Source: Pseudolactococcus hodotermopsidis (GTDB lineage Bacteria > Bacillota > Bacilli > Lactobacillales > Streptococcaceae). From it: a stretch of DNA of 38,326 nucleotides. Positions 31,565 to 38,326 of the stretch are shown piece after piece. Both the position numbers and the translations under genes were made by a program. The stretch spans positions 1 through 38,326 of the forward strand of contig NZ_BLLI01000014.1 of assembly GCF_011170085.1 (NCBI RefSeq). Direction: 5' to 3'. Below the pieces are notes generated by a model, which saw nothing but the letters and a program-made list of their open reading frames with translations, made no database searches and was not told the DNA's origin. Position 1 is the stretch's first letter; the number at the start of each line of letters is the position of its first letter.

Positions 31565-32926
31565 ATGAAAAAACAAGAAACACGCAAATTTGGTCTACTC
31601 ATGTCAATCGCCATGATTATCGGCATTGTCATCGGCTCAGGCATCTTTTTCAAGGCTGACGATATTTTAACGCAGACAAACGGCAACGTTCTCATGGGCT
31701 GTCTGGTCTTGTTAGTTGGCGCACTTGGCATCATTTTCGGTGGCATTACCATGGCGGAGTGGGCGAAAATTACTGACGATGCGGGCGGGCTGATTTCCTA
31801 TGCTGAAAAAGCCTTCGGCAAATTTTTTGCTTTTCTGCTCGGCTGGTTTCAAGCCATCGTCTATTTTCCCGCATTGACAGCGATTATCGCCTTTGTGGCG
31901 GCGAATTACACGATTTCGCTCTTTCCAAAACTAGCGCTCGGGCAAATAGGCATTTGGCTGTTGAGCCTTGTCTACTTGCTTGCAACCTATGCCCTCAACA
32001 TTTTTTCAAGTAAAATGTCGGAAATTTTTCAAACATCGGCGATGTTTATTAAGTTAGTGCCGTTATTGTTAATTGCCATTTGCGGTATAATTTTCGGCGA
32101 TCCACAAGCGATAACCTCGCATACCATTTCTTTACCTATCATCATGTCATCAACAGGTGCAATCGTTGCTGTTGCTTTTTCATATGACGGCTGGACAGTA
32201 GCGCCGTCAATTTGTCATGAAATCAAAAATGCCAAACGCAATCTGCCACTTGCTTTAATCATCAGTCCATTAGTTATCTTAGCTGTTTATGTCAGCTATT
32301 TTGTTGGCATTTCACTAATGATTGGCCCAGATAAAATCATGCAAATGGGTGATTTGGCATTTGCAGCAGCAGCGGAAAAATTATTTGGCACGTTTGGGCA
32401 GAAACTCATGCTTGTTGCTGTGATTATTTCTGTTTTAGGTACGGTAAATGGGCTGACCGTTGCGACAATTCGCGCACCCTATTTCCTAGCGCTCAGAAAA
32501 GAATTGCCACAAAGTGAAAAAATCGCCAAATTACATCCAAAATTTAATCTGTCAATTCCTTCCGTCATCATCAGTTTTATTGTTGTTTTGGCGTGGTTAG
32601 CCATTCACTTTTTGTCAATCAAAGTGCCTGTCATCAGCAAACTTCAAATTGACATTTCATCAATTCCAATTGTTATCATGTATGTTTTCTATGCTCTTTT
32701 ATATGTTGGCGTGATAATTCGCACGATGAAAGGCTTGATTCACAATAAAATTGTTGGTATTCTTTGTCCGATTCTGGCAATTTTCGGCGCTTTGATGATT
32801 TTATATGGCGGTTTGACCGCTTCAAATGCCATGATTTATATTGTCGTGTCACTTTTGATTTTAGCTAGTGGTGCTGGCTTGTATGCTCGATTAACTAAAA
32901 AGGATGACCAAAAGTCTTACTCTTAG
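31565..32926 (+). CDS. APC family amino-acid permease
   Basis: A 453-residue secondary transporter with about twelve membrane helices. The first helix has IGIVIGSGIFFKADDIL, matching the GSGIF substrate-backbone motif of the LAT/APC group. EWAKITDDAGGLISYAEKAFG and AFSYDGWTVAPSICHEIKNAKRNLPLAL are further marks of the family. The substrate cannot be told from sequence; related LAT proteins carry serine, threonine or branched-chain amino acids. ATG 31565 follows AGGAG. No good terminator is visible after it, so transcription may run on into the small-RNA locus. Confidence 0.87.
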   Translation: MKKQETRKFGLLMSIAMIIGIVIGSGIFFKADDILTQTNGNVLMGCLVLLVGALGIIFGGITMAEWAKITDDAGGLISYAEKAFGKFFAFLLGWFQAIVYFPALTAIIAFVAANYTISLFPKLALGQIGIWLLSLVYLLATYALNIFSSKMSEIFQTSAMFIKLVPLLLIAICGIIFGDPQAITSHTISLPIIMSSTGAIVAVAFSYDGWTVAPSICHEIKNAKRNLPLALIISPLVILAVYVSYFVGISLMIGPDKIMQMGDLAFAAAAEKLFGTFGQKLMLVAVIISVLGTVNGLTVATIRAPYFLALRKELPQSEKIAKLHPKFNLSIPSVIISFIVVLAWLAIHFLSIKVPVISKLQIDISSIPIVIMYVFYALLYVGVIIRTMKGLIHNKIVGILCPILAIFGALMILYGGLTASNAMIYIVVSLLILASGAGLYARLTKKDDQKSYS

Positions 32927-33034
32927 CGTGGAGATGAACTCTAAATTTAGCCTTGTCTTGAACCTTAACATTAGTAAAGCTGTTTCTTGAATTGGGTATT
33001 TGCAACATTCCCAAAAATAGTGTATAATAAACAC
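32927..33034. other. Gap between the permease and the small-RNA transcript
   Basis: Short AT-rich gap of about 100 bases with no frame worth calling. It holds the promoter of the small RNA at its right end. Confidence 0.5.
33000..33028 (+). promoter_or_regulatory. Strong promoter of a small RNA
   Basis: TTGCAA (33000-33005), a 17-base spacer, TATAAT (33023-33028). The next 165 bases have no translatable frame with a ribosome site and end in a strong terminator. Confidence 0.75.
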
Positions 33035-33199
33035 ATGCGATGAGTCGATTTGGAACGCAAGTTCCTCATTTACGCTACGGATAATCGGGGCATAGCCCGT
33101 CAAGGATTGATGGATTATTGCTTGCGAGTGTGAACCTTTCAAGCACATGAAAATGCCGTATTAAAATCTTGATGAGTTTTTCTCATCAAGGTTTTTTTT
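33035..33199 (+). ncRNA. Unassigned structured small RNA, about 165 nt
   Basis: The transcript predicted from a strong promoter and terminator has no matching frame. Several stems are visible: GGAAC-GCAA-GTTCC (33052-33065) with a GNRA loop, closed by ATGA/TCAT; GGGC-ATA-GCCC (33088-33098) nested in GATAATC/GATTATT; and GCTTG/CAAGC (33120-33144). The early GATGAG near 33039-33044 repeats the left arm of the terminator and could compete for its right arm. I do not recognise the family. A 6S-type regulator is possible in size and setting, but the long rod with a central bubble is not obvious. Confidence 0.6.
33168..33199 (+). terminator. Terminator of the small RNA
   Basis: CTTGATGAG-TTTTT-CTCATCAAG, nine perfect pairs, followed by G and a long T run. 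Confidence 0.92.
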
Positions 33200-33252
33200 A
33201 TTTAAAAGTCAAAAGTTTTGACACATTTATTTTTTAAGTAGCTCATGTTTTG

Positions 33253-33280
33253 TTGCCATGTTTTAAACATCTGTTATAAT
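33253..33280 (+). promoter_or_regulatory. Promoter of the Fst-type toxin RNA
   Basis: TTGCCA (33253-33258), 16 bases, TATAAT (33275-33280). The start near 33287 gives a leader in which CACCTC (33290-33295) pairs with GAGGTG (33309-33314), burying the ribosome site. Confidence 0.7.
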
Positions 33281-33320
33281 GTTTTTCGGCACCTCTTTGT
33301 TTAGGAGGGAGGTGTTAAGC

Positions 33321-33403
33321 ATGTTTAATTCATCACAGAAGTAGTAGCAAACGTCATCTCAGGCGTATTGCTTATCATCATTGACAAGATGTTGATAACC
33401 TAG
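33321..33403 (+). pseudogene. Frameshifted Fst-type small membrane toxin (type I toxin-antitoxin locus)
   Basis: ATG 33321 follows a very strong GGAGGGAGGTG site but stops after seven codons. One frame over, the same stretch reads VANVISGVLLIIIDKMLIT and ends at TAG 33401-33403. Adding one T to AATTC near 33328 would join them into a 27-residue peptide starting MFNFITE, with a single hydrophobic helix and charged tail as in Fst toxins. The setting also fits: a 5' hairpin hiding the ribosome site, an 11-bp hairpin (33391-33416) at the stop, and a terminator at 33433-33467 shared by the opposing RNA in known par loci. The antisense RNA promoter was not clearly found. Confidence 0.68.
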
Positions 33404-33432
33404 ACAGGTTGTCAACACACGCCGTTAGGTGC

Positions 33433-33467
33433 AAAAAAGAGCCGTGTATTGACGTACATGGCTCTTT
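33433..33467. terminator. Terminator of the Fst-type locus
   Basis: AAAGAGCC-TGTA pairs with TACA-GGCTCTTT around TTGACG, with A and T runs on the two sides, so it could serve both strands. Confidence 0.85.
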
Positions 33468-33531
33468 GTGTCTAACTCATCACAGATTTCCGATAGTTAT
33501 CACATATCATAACCAAATCTTTAAAAAAGAG

Positions 33532-33559
33532 TTGTAAAATATTAGTTTTGTGGTATAAT
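33532..33559 (+). promoter_or_regulatory. Promoter of the surface protein gene
   Basis: TTGTAA (33532-33537), 16 bases, TATAAT (33554-33559) with an extended TGG before the -10. The leader is about 55 bases. Confidence 0.65.
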
Positions 33560-33619
33560 GAATAGTAAATATATTATTTACATAAATGTTATTTAAAATC
33601 GACTAAAGGAGATGATATT

Positions 33620-36600
33620 ATGAAACATGAAACAAGTATAAACAGGAGAGGAAAGACTTATCTTCAAACGTGGCAATCAGTTAAAACATGGTTATATGCT
33701 GCTTCAATCTTGCTTTTAGTTTTCAGTAGCAGTGGCAGTGCTTTAACTGTTTTGGCAGATGAGTTGACATCAACTGTACCGCAAACTCAGTCAGTCAATC
33801 CAGAAGCGACCTTACCTGTCTCTTCTGAGGATGAAGCAACTTTAACGCCAGAGGAGTCAGTGCCGCAAGAACAGCTAGAAACAACATCAGATAAGTTGGA
33901 TGAGATAGCCACTCCTCTACCAGAAAATCAACCTGTCATTCATGATGCTCCTATTGATGATAGTGGTATTCTTTCTGTTAGATCGGAGCCAAATGTTGTG
34001 ACGAATGAAAGCTCAACTACTGTGCTTGAGATTGATTATTCTGCAAATCTTGGAGATTTACTCACAATTTCTTTGCCTGCGGGAGCAGATATGCAGGGAG
34101 AGTTTGAGGATTTGGGTGAAAACGGAGGATCTGTCGAAGAACCAATAACAGATGGTGAGACTGGCAAAATTACTGGTTACAAAATTCGTTTTTGGGATAG
34201 CAAAAGTATTAAGTTTTATATGACTTTGTCTTTTGCGGATGTCAACAATCTTCAAGCAACTTTAGATGATATTGTGAATGGAACAGGTCTTAAAGCAGTC
34301 AAACCTGGTAACTTTGAAACCACTTTTTTAGCCGTAAAACTTGATGGTACAAGCTATAAGACAAGTTGCGTGACTAATGTAGAGGCTGGCGTGTATATCG
34401 CTGGTAACGATTGGAAGTTATCAGGGATTTCAAAGTCTTATATGGGAAATAAAGATTATACGTTTTCTGTTTCAGGCTTTACTACTGAAGGTTCAGCGAA
34501 TGGTAAGAATGGACCGCTAATATGGGAGGGGGATAAAACTACTTTTAAGCTAGATATTCCAGCAGGTTTTGAGTTAAATGTTGATAAAAGTCCAGGTTGG
34601 ACACAACCAGCTGGTGTTGGAACACCAATCTATCGTTTAAACGCTAAAGATAGTCCTAGTTTTGTAGGGCAATTTACTAGTCCAATCGGAGAGTATTCTA
34701 GTCAAGCGAAGACGTCAACTATTACAGGTTATTTTGGTTACTCAACCGACCCAGTAGAATTACCTATGACTCAACCATTTAAGATTACAATTGTTGAGCC
34801 AGACTATACTGCTAAACCCAATGTTTCGAACTCGGATAGTACGGTAACAGTAGCAAATCACTCTAACGTATTTCGTGACGAAAAGACTAACTATGCCTTT
34901 AGCAGTACGTTTGGGGTGCCAACTACGCTTCCAAATTTGTCAAATGTTAATCAGACTTTGGTAGCACCACCTGATGGTTCTACTATTAGCGCTTTTACGT
35001 TGATATTTAACCCTGAAAGCAATGAAAAAAGTCAAGTTCGGACAAAGATTACCTATTCAGATGGAAAAATTGACATATTTGAAAATGAAATGTCTGGCGA
35101 TAACAATTCTCAAAAGTTTGAAGCAACTTCTCCCATAACAATTGTGAAGATAGAAAATATTTGGGATAATCTGGAGACGGGTTCTACGATTAAAATGATG
35201 GTAGAGGCTGAATCTTTAGAGATTTTTTCAGATAATAAGGTTATAGAGGATAATGATCAAAGAGATGTTGTAGTAAACTATAACTGGGGATATAAAGGGA
35301 GCGATAAACTTGGTTCTATTGAGACTAAGAGTAAGGTCACTTATCGGACTAAATTATTTAATTATGAGTTGATATTAGAAAAACCAAAAGAGTCTACGGC
35401 GCAATTTGGTGATGGTAAAACATACAATTTTGGACTCTCTGTGCCAGCGACTGGTAATGATACAACAGTAAAAAATGTAATCGACCCTATTGTTTACTAT
35501 TTACTTCCTAAAGGAACACAGTATCTGGGGGTTGACTATGGGTCTGTTTCAAAACCTGAGTTTTCAACTTATCAAATCGAAACTGGACAGACAGTTGTCA
35601 AATTAGACTGGACTGGTACTGGAACACTTGTCACGACAGAACTTCTTAGTGGCATTAAGATAGCGTATGGGACACTTGAATACGGAAAAACTTTGAAAAC
35701 GCAAATGGCGGTTTATTTGTCGACGAAAAATGACTCAGACTTAAATCTGTCAATTTCTTCATGGGGTGGTGAGGGAATTATAAAAACACCCCTTGGATCT
35801 GAAATAGCTAGTCAAGTGACTCAAAAAGAGGCTAAAACAGTCTTTTTAGGGGCATCTGAGATAACAATTAACTCTACTTTAGACCTAAAAAATGGTTTGA
35901 TGATAGAAAGTAACACTGGAACAATTGGGACCAAAGCTCTTAATGATGTTATTAAAGGGGGAGAACATCACCTAATAGTTGCTATGGTCAATACAAAGAC
36001 AAATTCAGTGATGACTAAGATGAGGGGAATAGTCAATTTGCCTGACAGTGCAGACGGCTTACGTCTGGAGTTGAATGGGGCAGCTGTTGAAATTGTTGAT
36101 GAGAATAACAAAGTTTCAAGCGATGTTCGTGTTCTTTATTCGACCAAGACGCAGGAAGTAACAGATGATTTGAGTTTGACAGGTTACGTGTCGGCGGAGG
36201 ATGTAAAGAGTTGGTCTGACATTCGTTCATTTATTGTAGTTGCTGATGATATGCCAGCTGATACGATATATTATGTGCGTATGCTAGTAACTGCACCAAA
36301 TTTTAAGGAGGAAGTGTGGCAGGAAGTGACGATTGACTTAACTACAGTCGCTGATACGCTACCTCAACATAGCTCTGTCATAGATGAATTTGTTGATGCT
36401 AGTACGCCCAATGAAGAGAAAACTATTACTAAAACAATTCGTTATGTTGCTGTTGATGAAAATGGTAAAGAAGAAGAATTAACTAAAAGCTACATTGATT
36501 CGGTAGTTTTCAAAAAAATATTTGATGCCACAACAGGTAAAATAACATATGCTCCTGAGTCAGCACCACTTGGTTTTCAAGAGTTACCTGAGATTAAAGG

Positions 36601-38326
36601 TTATAAAGTCAAAACTGTGCCTTCAGGTAGTGAGATAGAATCTACTGTAAAATTTGGCGATGCCAATATTAATTTGACCGTTGTTTATGAAAAACTTGCA
36701 CCAACTGTTACGACAAAAACAGTGACTAAAACGATTCATTATGTTGACGAAAATGGTAAAGAATTAGCTACAAGTTACACAGATTCAGTGACATTTACCA
36801 AAACAGTTGATGCGGTAACAGATGAAGTGACATATAGTCCTGTGTCAGCAAAACTTGGTTTTCAAGAGTTGCCTGAGATTAAAGGTTATAAAGTCAAAAC
36901 TGCGGAGTTAGGTAGCGAGATAAAATCTACTGTAAAATTTGGCGATGCCAATATTAATTTGACCGTTGTTTATGAAAAACTTGCACCAACTGTTACGACA
37001 AAAACAGTGACTAAAACGATTCGTTATGTTGACGAAAATGGTAAAGAATTAGCTACAAGTTACACAGATTCAGTGAAATTTACCAAAACAGTTGATGCGG
37101 TAACAGATGAAGTGACATATAGTCCTGAGTCAGCAACACTTGATTTTCAAAAGTTGCCTGAGATTAAAGGTTATAAAGTCAAAACTGCGGAGTTAGGTAG
37201 CGAGATAAAATCTACTGTAAAATTTGGCGATGACAATATTGATTTGACCGTTGTTTATGAAAAACTTGCACCAACTGTTACGACAAAAACAGTGACTAAA
37301 ACGATTCATTACGTTGATGAAGAGGGCGAAAAATTAGCGCCAGATTATGAAAAATCCGTAGAAGTTAAAAGTAATTTAGAGTCTGAAAACTTGTCAGGAC
37401 AACCTAATCCTCCGATTGAAGGATATGATGTTAAGGAAAGTCCAGAATATGCGGAAAAAGATTCAGTTGTCAAATTTGGTGATAAAGATATTGAATTGAC
37501 TGTTATTTATCGAAAACAAGCAACTGATACAGTTACTAAGACGATTCGTTATGTTGATGAAGATGGTAAAGAGTTAATTGAAAGTTACAAAGAGTCAGCA
37601 ACATTTAAGAGAACTTATGATATTGCATCGGCTAAAGATGTTTATAGTCCTGTGTCAGCAAAACTTGGTTTTCAAGAGTTGCCTGAGATTAAAGGTTATA
37701 AAGTCAAAAAAGCAGATACAGGCAGTGAGATAGAATCTACTGTAAAATTTGGCGATGACAATATTGATTTGACCGTTGTTTATGAAAAACTTGCACCAAC
37801 TGTTACGACAAAAACAGTGACTAAAACAATTCATTACGTTGATGAAAATGGTAAAGAATTAGCTACAAGTTACACAGATTCAGTGACATTTACCAAAACA
37901 GTTGATGCGGTAACAGATGAAGTGACATATAGTCCTGAGTCAGCAACACTTGATTTTCAAAAGTTGCCTGAGATTAAAGGTTATAAAGTCAAAACTGCGG
38001 AGTTAGGTAGCGAGATAAAATCTCGTGTAACATTCGATGATGAAGCTATTAATTTGACTGTTGTTTATGAAAAACTTGCACCAACTGTTACGACAGAAAC
38101 AGTGACTAAGACTGTCCATTACATTGATGAAACTGGTAAGCAAATTGCGCCAGACCATACTGTGTCTGTAACACTTACTAAATCAGTTGATGCCGTGACA
38201 GATGAAGTGACTTATACGCCAGTTGATGCCCATCTAGCAGGTCAGAATGCCCCAACAGTACCAGGTTATGTTGTCCAAACTGTCCCAGATGGTGCACAAT
38301 CTGATTCTATCGTCAACTATGGCGAC
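33620..38326 (+). CDS. MucBP-repeat surface adhesin, 3' end beyond the window
   Basis: The frame is open for 1569 codons up to the last base and no stop is reached. The N terminus has a long signal peptide of the streptococcal type: basic KTYLQTWQSVKTWLYAAS, hydrophobic core, likely cleavage after VLA at residue 46. A Pro/Glu/Thr linker (47-130) and a large non-repetitive region (about 130-930) follow; the latter has no motif I recognise and may be the binding part. From residue 936 come seven MucBP-like repeats. An LPxTG anchor is expected further on but is not in the window. ATG 33620 has AAAGGAG 8 bases upstream. Such proteins bind mucus or other host or plant glycans. Confidence 0.88.
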   Translation, partial: MKHETSINRRGKTYLQTWQSVKTWLYAASILLLVFSSSGSALTVLADELTSTVPQTQSVNPEATLPVSSEDEATLTPEESVPQEQLETTSDKLDEIATPLPENQPVIHDAPIDDSGILSVRSEPNVVTNESSTTVLEIDYSANLGDLLTISLPAGADMQGEFEDLGENGGSVEEPITDGETGKITGYKIRFWDSKSIKFYMTLSFADVNNLQATLDDIVNGTGLKAVKPGNFETTFLAVKLDGTSYKTSCVTNVEAGVYIAGNDWKLSGISKSYMGNKDYTFSVSGFTTEGSANGKNGPLIWEGDKTTFKLDIPAGFELNVDKSPGWTQPAGVGTPIYRLNAKDSPSFVGQFTSPIGEYSSQAKTSTITGYFGYSTDPVELPMTQPFKITIVEPDYTAKPNVSNSDSTVTVANHSNVFRDEKTNYAFSSTFGVPTTLPNLSNVNQTLVAPPDGSTISAFTLIFNPESNEKSQVRTKITYSDGKIDIFENEMSGDNNSQKFEATSPITIVKIENIWDNLETGSTIKMMVEAESLEIFSDNKVIEDNDQRDVVVNYNWGYKGSDKLGSIETKSKVTYRTKLFNYELILEKPKESTAQFGDGKTYNFGLSVPATGNDTTVKNVIDPIVYYLLPKGTQYLGVDYGSVSKPEFSTYQIETGQTVVKLDWTGTGTLVTTELLSGIKIAYGTLEYGKTLKTQMAVYLSTKNDSDLNLSISSWGGEGIIKTPLGSEIASQVTQKEAKTVFLGASEITINSTLDLKNGLMIESNTGTIGTKALNDVIKGGEHHLIVAMVNTKTNSVMTKMRGIVNLPDSADGLRLELNGAAVEIVDENNKVSSDVRVLYSTKTQEVTDDLSLTGYVSAEDVKSWSDIRSFIVVADDMPADTIYYVRMLVTAPNFKEEVWQEVTIDLTTVADTLPQHSSVIDEFVDASTPNEEKTITKTIRYVAVDENGKEEELTKSYIDSVVFKKIFDATTGKITYAPESAPLGFQELPEIKGYKVKTVPSGSEIESTVKFGDANINLTVVYEKLAPTVTTKTVTKTIHYVDENGKELATSYTDSVTFTKTVDAVTDEVTYSPVSAKLGFQELPEIKGYKVKTAELGSEIKSTVKFGDANINLTVVYEKLAPTVTTKTVTKTIRYVDENGKELATSYTDSVKFTKTVDAVTDEVTYSPESATLDFQKLPEIKGYKVKTAELGSEIKSTVKFGDDNIDLTVVYEKLAPTVTTKTVTKTIHYVDEEGEKLAPDYEKSVEVKSNLESENLSGQPNPPIEGYDVKESPEYAEKDSVVKFGDKDIELTVIYRKQATDTVTKTIRYVDEDGKELIESYKESATFKRTYDIASAKDVYSPVSAKLGFQELPEIKGYKVKKADTGSEIESTVKFGDDNIDLTVVYEKLAPTVTTKTVTKTIHYVDENGKELATSYTDSVTFTKTVDAVTDEVTYSPESATLDFQKLPEIKGYKVKTAELGSEIKSRVTFDDEAINLTVVYEKLAPTVTTETVTKTVHYIDETGKQIAPDHTVSVTLTKSVDAVTDEVTYTPVDAHLAGQNAPTVPGYVVQTVPDGAQSDSIVNYGD
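36425..38326 (+). repeat. Tandem MucBP repeats in the adhesin gene
   Basis: Repeat starts (at the codons for V/ITKTI.YVDE) lie at 36425, 36722, 37007, 37292, 37532, 37817 and 38102. The usual period is 285 bases (95 codons). The first is 297 and the fourth only 240. Long stretches between copies 2, 3 and 6 are identical or nearly so, showing recent duplication. Copy 4 (APDYEKSVEVKSNLESENLS) is a diverged type inserted among them, and the last seen copy is again diverged. Confidence 0.92.

Noticed and set aside
36425-38326. Regular long repeats that might suggest a CRISPR array
   Set aside because: The period is 240-297 bases, the repeats are in frame and encode MucBP-like domains. There are no short repeats with unique spacers.

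Overview
The window looks like a chromosomal segment of a low-GC Gram-positive coccus of the Streptococcaceae, most likely a Lactococcus (possibly the piscium/raffinolactis side of the genus). This is inferred from a purD-purE-purK-purB cluster preceded by a PurBox, a ScrK-type fructokinase, a GadC-like antiporter, a preQ1 riboswitch with queT, an Fst-type toxin remnant and a MucBP-repeat surface protein. The species itself cannot be fixed from the sequence alone.

Layout. 0.2-5.8 kb: competence gene dprA, then the purine genes purD, purE, purK and purB. 5.8-10 kb: an accessory stretch with an intact GNAT acetyltransferase, a broken one, a TetM-like translational GTPase, and two adjacent broken genes (GFA-domain and ASCH-domain). 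10-11.9 kb: fructokinase scrK and a membrane-anchored NPCBM-like protein with no visible start codon. 11.9-20.7 kb: conserved core genes: ntdP-like DUF402 protein, a metallophosphoesterase, queG, prfB, ftsE-ftsX, a glycine T-box with glyQ-glyS, and a DUF896 protein. 21-22.4 kb: a decayed Rpn-family nuclease and a 285-bp BOX-like repeat. 22.6-24.6 kb: transketolase. 24.8-28.5 kb: a 515-bp direct repeat of the 5' end of the gadC-like gene flanking merR, a quinone-reductase-like gene and marR, then the intact gadC-like gene. 28.8-31.4 kb: a Fic enzyme, then the queF-queC-queT operon under a preQ1-I riboswitch. 31.5-32.9 kb: an amino-acid permease with a cre-like site. 33.0-33.5 kb: an unassigned small RNA transcription unit and a frameshifted Fst-type toxin locus. 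33.6 kb to the end: a large MucBP-repeat surface protein running off the window.

How the parts work together. The pur genes make four steps of IMP/AMP synthesis and are probably activated by PurR. QueF, QueC, QueT and the distant QueG belong to queuosine biosynthesis and precursor uptake; queD and queE are absent from this window. FtsE-FtsX act in division and wall remodelling, GlyQS charges tRNA-Gly, and PrfB terminates translation.

Most notable: (i) a family of about 185-220 bp non-coding elements, three copies, with 17-bp terminal inverted repeats (GGGCATCTCTAAAAACT) and 4-bp AT-rich target duplications; one supplies the last codons and stop of purK. (ii) A recent duplication that gives merR a copy of the gadC-like promoter. 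(iii) A strong-promoter, strong-terminator small RNA of about 165 nt next to a type I toxin locus whose toxin frame has lost one base. (iv) Several genes with single-base homopolymer lesions. (v) Near-leaderless layouts for queG and prfB. No CRISPR array, tRNA, rRNA or complete insertion sequence was seen.
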